Assembly (NCBI GenBank): GCA_947450745.1
Contig: CANFYD010000142.1
Location: forward strand, 1-8,210
Source: Burkholderiales bacterium
GTDB lineage: Bacteria; Pseudomonadota; Gammaproteobacteria; Burkholderiales; Burkholderiaceae_C
Direction of reading: 5' to 3'
DNA length: 8,210 nt
In this document: piece after piece, positions 5,510 through 8,210 of the stretch
Layout: the number at the start of each line of letters is the position of its first letter
Numbering within the stretch: the stretch's first letter is position 1
Notes under the pieces: model-generated
Seen by the model: only the letters and a program-made list of their open reading frames with translations
Databases searched by the model: none
Told to the model about the DNA's origin: nothing
Program-made: the position numbers and the translations under genes

Positions 5510-7954
5510 ATGAACGAACAATCCGACCTTTTTGCCCTGCCGCCAGCGCCTGCCGCCCCGACGGCTGCGGCCGTGCCTGCGCCTTCGCCTGCTCTGCCAC
5601 CGACGCCGCCGCCCGCTCCACCCGCACCGCCGCCAGTTCCGGTTCCAGTCGCCCCGCCCGCCGAGCCGGAAGGCGACGCGCTGACGCTGGCGCGCTACGC
5701 CGAGCAGGCTTATCTGGAATACGCGCTGTCGGTCGTCAAGGGCCGTGCGCTGCCCGATGTGTGCGACGGCCAAAAGCCGGTGCAGCGGCGCATTCTTTAC
5801 TCGATGGAGCGGATGGGCCTGGCCTTCAGCGGCAGCAGCGGCCCGAAGCCGGTCAAGGGCGCGCGCGTGGTCGGCGACGTGCTGGGCCGCTTCCACCCGC
5901 ATGGCGACCAATCGGTCTACGACGCGCTGGTGCGCATGGCTCAGGACTTTTCGCAGCGCTACCCGCTGATCGACGGCCAAGGCAATTTCGGCAGCCGTGA
6001 CGGCGACGGCGCGGCGGCGATGCGCTATACCGAGGCGCGCCTGGCTCCGATTGCGCGCTTGTTGATGGACGAGATCGACGAAGGCACGGTCGAGTTCGCG
6101 CCCAATTACGACGGCTCGACGCAGGAGCCGCGCCAGTTGCCGGCGCGCCTGCCCTTCATTCTGCTGAACGGTGCCAGCGGCATTGCCGTCGGCATGGCGA
6201 CCGAGATACCCAGCCACAACCTGCGCGAAGTGGCCGCTGCCGCCGTCGCCTTGCTGAAGAACGAGCAACTGAGCGACGACGACTTGTTCGCCTTGCTGCC
6301 CGGCCCGGACTATCCCGGCGGCGGCCAATTGATCAGCTCGCCTGAGGACATTCGCTCGGCCTACGCCACCGGGCGCGGCAGCATGAAGCTGCGCGCGCGC
6401 TGGAAGATCGAGGACTTGGCGCGCGGCCAGTGGCAGTTGGTGGTCACCGAGCTGCCGCATGGTTGCAGCTCCCAGCGCGTGCTGGAAGAAATCGAGGAGC
6501 TGACCAATCCCAAGGTCAAGACCGGCAAGAAGGCGCTCAGCCCGGATCAACTGCTGCTGAAAGCCAGCTTGCTGGCCGTGCTCGACTGCGTGCGCGACGA
6601 GTCGAACAAGGACGCGGCGGTGCGGCTGGTGTTTGAGCCGAAGAGCCGCACGGTGGAGCAGCAAGACCTGATCACCACGCTGCTGGCGCAGACCAGCTTG
6701 GAGACCTCGGCCTCGATCAACCTGACGATGATCGGCTCCGACGGCCGGCCGACGCTGAAAAGCCTGCGCCAGATCCTCGGCGAATGGCTGGGCTATCGCC
6801 AGCAAACGGTGCTGCGCCGCACCCAGCACCGCTTGGCGCGCGTGCTGGACCGCATCCATGTGCTGGAAGGCCGGCAACTGGTGCTGCTCAATATCGACGA
6901 GGTGATCCGCATCATCCGCGCCGCCGATGAGCCCAAGGCCGCCTTGATTGAGCGTTTCAGCTTGAGCGACCGGCAGGCCGAGGACATTCTGGAAATCCGC
7001 CTGCGCCAATTGGCGCGGCTGGAGGCGATCAAGATCGAGCAGGAGCTTAAAACCCTGCGCGAAGAACAGGCCAAGCTGGCCGCCATCCTGGCCGACCCGG
7101 CCGTGCTGAAGCGCCTGGTCGGCAAGGAAATCGAAGCCGATGCCAAGCAATACGGCGACCCGCGCCGCACGCTGATGCAAGAGGAAAAGCGCGCCACCGC
7201 CGAGTTGCGGGTGGTGGACGAAGCGGTCACCGTGGTGGTCAGCGTGAAGGGCTGGGTGCGGGCGCTGAAGGGCCATGAGGTCGAGCCGGGCGGGCTGGCG
7301 TTCAAGTCGGGCGATCAGCTTTACGGCGTCTTCCCCTGCCGCAGTGTTGACCCGCTGATCGTCTTCGGCAGCAATGGCCGGGTTTATTCGGTGCCGGTGG
7401 CGCTGTTGCCCGGCGGGCGCGGTGACGGCCAAGCCATCACCTCGTTGATCGAGCTGGAATCCGGCAGCCAGATCGCCCATTACGTCGCCGCGAACGCCGG
7501 GCAGCGCCTGCTGCTGGCGGGCAGCGGCGGCTTCGGGCTGATCGCGCAGATCGGTGATCTGGTCGGGCGGCAGAAAGCCGGCAAGACCTTTTTGACACTG
7601 GAAGGCGCTGAAAAGCCGCTGCCGCCGCTCAGCCTGCCGGCCGATAGCGTGACCGGTGTGCAGCTGGCTTGTCTGTCCGAGTCAGGCCGTTTGCTGACCT
7701 ATGGGCTGGACGAGTTGAAGCACCAGCCGCGCGGTGGTCGCGGCCTGACCTTGATGGACCTGGAGCCGGGCGATGAACTGTTGAGCGTGGCCACCTTCAC
7801 GCAGGCGCTGCGCGTGCTGGGCAGCGGCCGCGGCGGCAAGGCCAAAGACGAGTTGTTCAAGGGCGTCGGTCTGGCCAGTTACGCCGGCAAGCGGGCGCGC
7901 AAGGGCAAGCAAGTCGAGGCCATGCAGAAAGTCTTCAAGCTGCTGACGCCCTGA
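5510..7954 (+). CDS. parC: DNA topoisomerase IV subunit A (DNA breakage-reunion subunit)
   Basis: The 814-residue protein partners ParE in topoisomerase IV. After a short start (MNEQSDLF) comes a low-complexity Pro/Ala tract, residues 9-53. The conserved core begins at LARYAEQAYLEYALSVVKG. The winged-helix region has GRFHPHGDQSVYDALVRMAQ (126-145), and the catalytic tyrosine is Tyr173 in AAAMRYTEAR. A helical, coiled-coil-like stretch (about 499-527) precedes the C-terminal beta-pinwheel DNA-wrapping domain (about 565-814), which ends in a basic segment rich in Lys/Arg. It is longer than Escherichia coli ParC (752 residues), partly because of the N-terminal tract. The quinolone-contact serine position is Gln134, and the nearby acidic position is Asp138. 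The ATG at 5510 is preferred; an in-frame GTG at 5495 would add five residues. Neither has a clear Shine-Dalgarno site. Confidence 0.96.
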   Translation: MNEQSDLFALPPAPAAPTAAAVPAPSPALPPTPPPAPPAPPPVPVPVAPPAEPEGDALTLARYAEQAYLEYALSVVKGRALPDVCDGQKPVQRRILYSMERMGLAFSGSSGPKPVKGARVVGDVLGRFHPHGDQSVYDALVRMAQDFSQRYPLIDGQGNFGSRDGDGAAAMRYTEARLAPIARLLMDEIDEGTVEFAPNYDGSTQEPRQLPARLPFILLNGASGIAVGMATEIPSHNLREVAAAAVALLKNEQLSDDDLFALLPGPDYPGGGQLISSPEDIRSAYATGRGSMKLRARWKIEDLARGQWQLVVTELPHGCSSQRVLEEIEELTNPKVKTGKKALSPDQLLLKASLLAVLDCVRDESNKDAAVRLVFEPKSRTVEQQDLITTLLAQTSLETSASINLTMIGSDGRPTLKSLRQILGEWLGYRQQTVLRRTQHRLARVLDRIHVLEGRQLVLLNIDEVIRIIRAADEPKAALIERFSLSDRQAEDILEIRLRQLARLEAIKIEQELKTLREEQAKLAAILADPAVLKRLVGKEIEADAKQYGDPRRTLMQEEKRATAELRVVDEAVTVVVSVKGWVRALKGHEVEPGGLAFKSGDQLYGVFPCRSVDPLIVFGSNGRVYSVPVALLPGGRGDGQAITSLIELESGSQIAHYVAANAGQRLLLAGSGGFGLIAQIGDLVGRQKAGKTFLTLEGAEKPLPPLSLPADSVTGVQLACLSESGRLLTYGLDELKHQPRGGRGLTLMDLEPGDELLSVATFTQALRVLGSGRGGKAKDELFKGVGLASYAGKRARKGKQVEAMQKVFKLLTP

Positions 7955-8187
7955 GCGGTCTGAAGTCGGCCGGTCGCCCTGATTTGGGGTGCGCGTTTTC
8001 AAAATGCACGACTCTGTTACATGCCGCACCAAGACCGTCACAAATGAAGGGTCGACTTACAGATTGAAACAAATCAAGGCCAAATTCCACCTGTTTGGGG
8101 GTGATTTCCGTGACTAAATTCTCGATATTGCAGTGCACAATAAGTTTCGCTTAATCTTTCCCGTCTACTCATCAAAGGAGTTTTCTC
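7955..8187 (+). other. Intergenic region after parC, upstream region of the next gene
   Basis: This 233-base gap is more AT-rich than the flanking genes, as expected for a promoter region. I find no convincing intrinsic terminator for parC; the sequence around 7990-8010 (GTGC...GCAC flanking TTTTCAAAA) forms at best a weak hairpin. A possible -35 TTGCAG (8128-8133) has only a poor -10 (TAATCT, 8152-8157) 18 bases later. The stretch TTGCAGTGCACAA (8128-8140) is an imperfect palindrome that could be an operator. Confidence 0.35.
8174..8180 (+). promoter_or_regulatory. Strong ribosome binding site AAAGGAG
   Basis: AAAGGAG ends seven bases before the ATG at 8188. It is the best Shine-Dalgarno in the window and supports a real, probably well-translated gene running off the right edge. 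Confidence 0.8.
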
Positions 8188-8210
8188 ATGAAACTGAAAT
8201 CTATTGTTGC
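8188..8210 (+). CDS. Start of a further gene, possibly exported (cut by window edge)
   Basis: Only eight codons are visible: Met-Lys-Leu-Lys-Ser-Ile-Val-Ala, with two bases left over. Two lysines followed by a hydrophobic run look like the start of a Sec signal peptide, as in periplasmic binding proteins and outer-membrane proteins, but the fragment is too short to name a family. The strong ribosome site and its own upstream region suggest it is transcribed separately from parC. Confidence 0.6.

Noticed and set aside
5321..7480. A 719-codon open frame on the minus strand, opposite parC
   Set aside because: Its Gln/Arg/His/Ala-rich low-order sequence mirrors the parC codons, and the parC motifs are unmistakable. 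High third-position GC keeps antisense frames open.
7985..8012. Possible intrinsic terminator after parC
   Set aside because: The GTGC/GCAC arms are only four pairs, enclose an unstable TTTTCAAAA, and no T-run follows.
8004..8117. A 37-codon open frame in the gap after parC
   Set aside because: No proper ribosome site, no recognisable pattern, and frames of this length are expected by chance in a 233-base gap.

Overview
The window is GC-rich, densely coded chromosomal DNA. The topoisomerase IV subunits, codon style and gene neighbourhood suggest a betaproteobacterium of the order Burkholderiales (Comamonadaceae or Rubrivivax/Leptothrix-like). This placement rests on remembered family resemblance, not on a search. 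I see no transposase, integrase, tRNA, rRNA, CRISPR array or phage gene.

Left part, minus strand (about 1-1551): a compact three-gene unit read right to left. It encodes a 413-residue MFS transporter, a 39-residue single-span membrane microprotein, and a SAM-dependent methyltransferase cut off by the window edge. The gaps are 10 nt and then a 1-nt stop/start overlap (TGATG), so translation is probably coupled.

Centre: a divergent intergenic region (1552-1735) holds a perfect GTCGCG/CGCGAC dyad, a one-mismatch LexA-like box and a TAGAAT hexamer placed almost on the parE start codon. The plus strand then reads parE, a histone-deacetylase-fold acetylpolyamine amidohydrolase, a GNAT N-acetyltransferase, and parC. 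Both topoisomerase IV subunits appear intact, with all recognisable catalytic residues. Between them sit a deacetylase ('eraser') and an acetyltransferase ('writer') that overlap by 4 nt (ATGA). The amidohydrolase start is preceded by a striking 11-bp triplication. It makes two four-codon mini-ORFs, each ending in an ATGA overlap with the next start.

Right end: 233 bp of more AT-rich DNA leads to a strong Shine-Dalgarno site and the first eight codons (MKLKSIVA) of a further gene, possibly an exported protein.

The two most distinctive observations are the acetyl writer/eraser pair embedded in a topoisomerase IV locus and the tandem start-codon cascade at the amidohydrolase. Also notable are glutamine at the quinolone-contact serine position of ParC and a proline-rich N-terminal extension of ParC. 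No wholly new system is demonstrated; the acetylation/topoisomerase link is a hypothesis.
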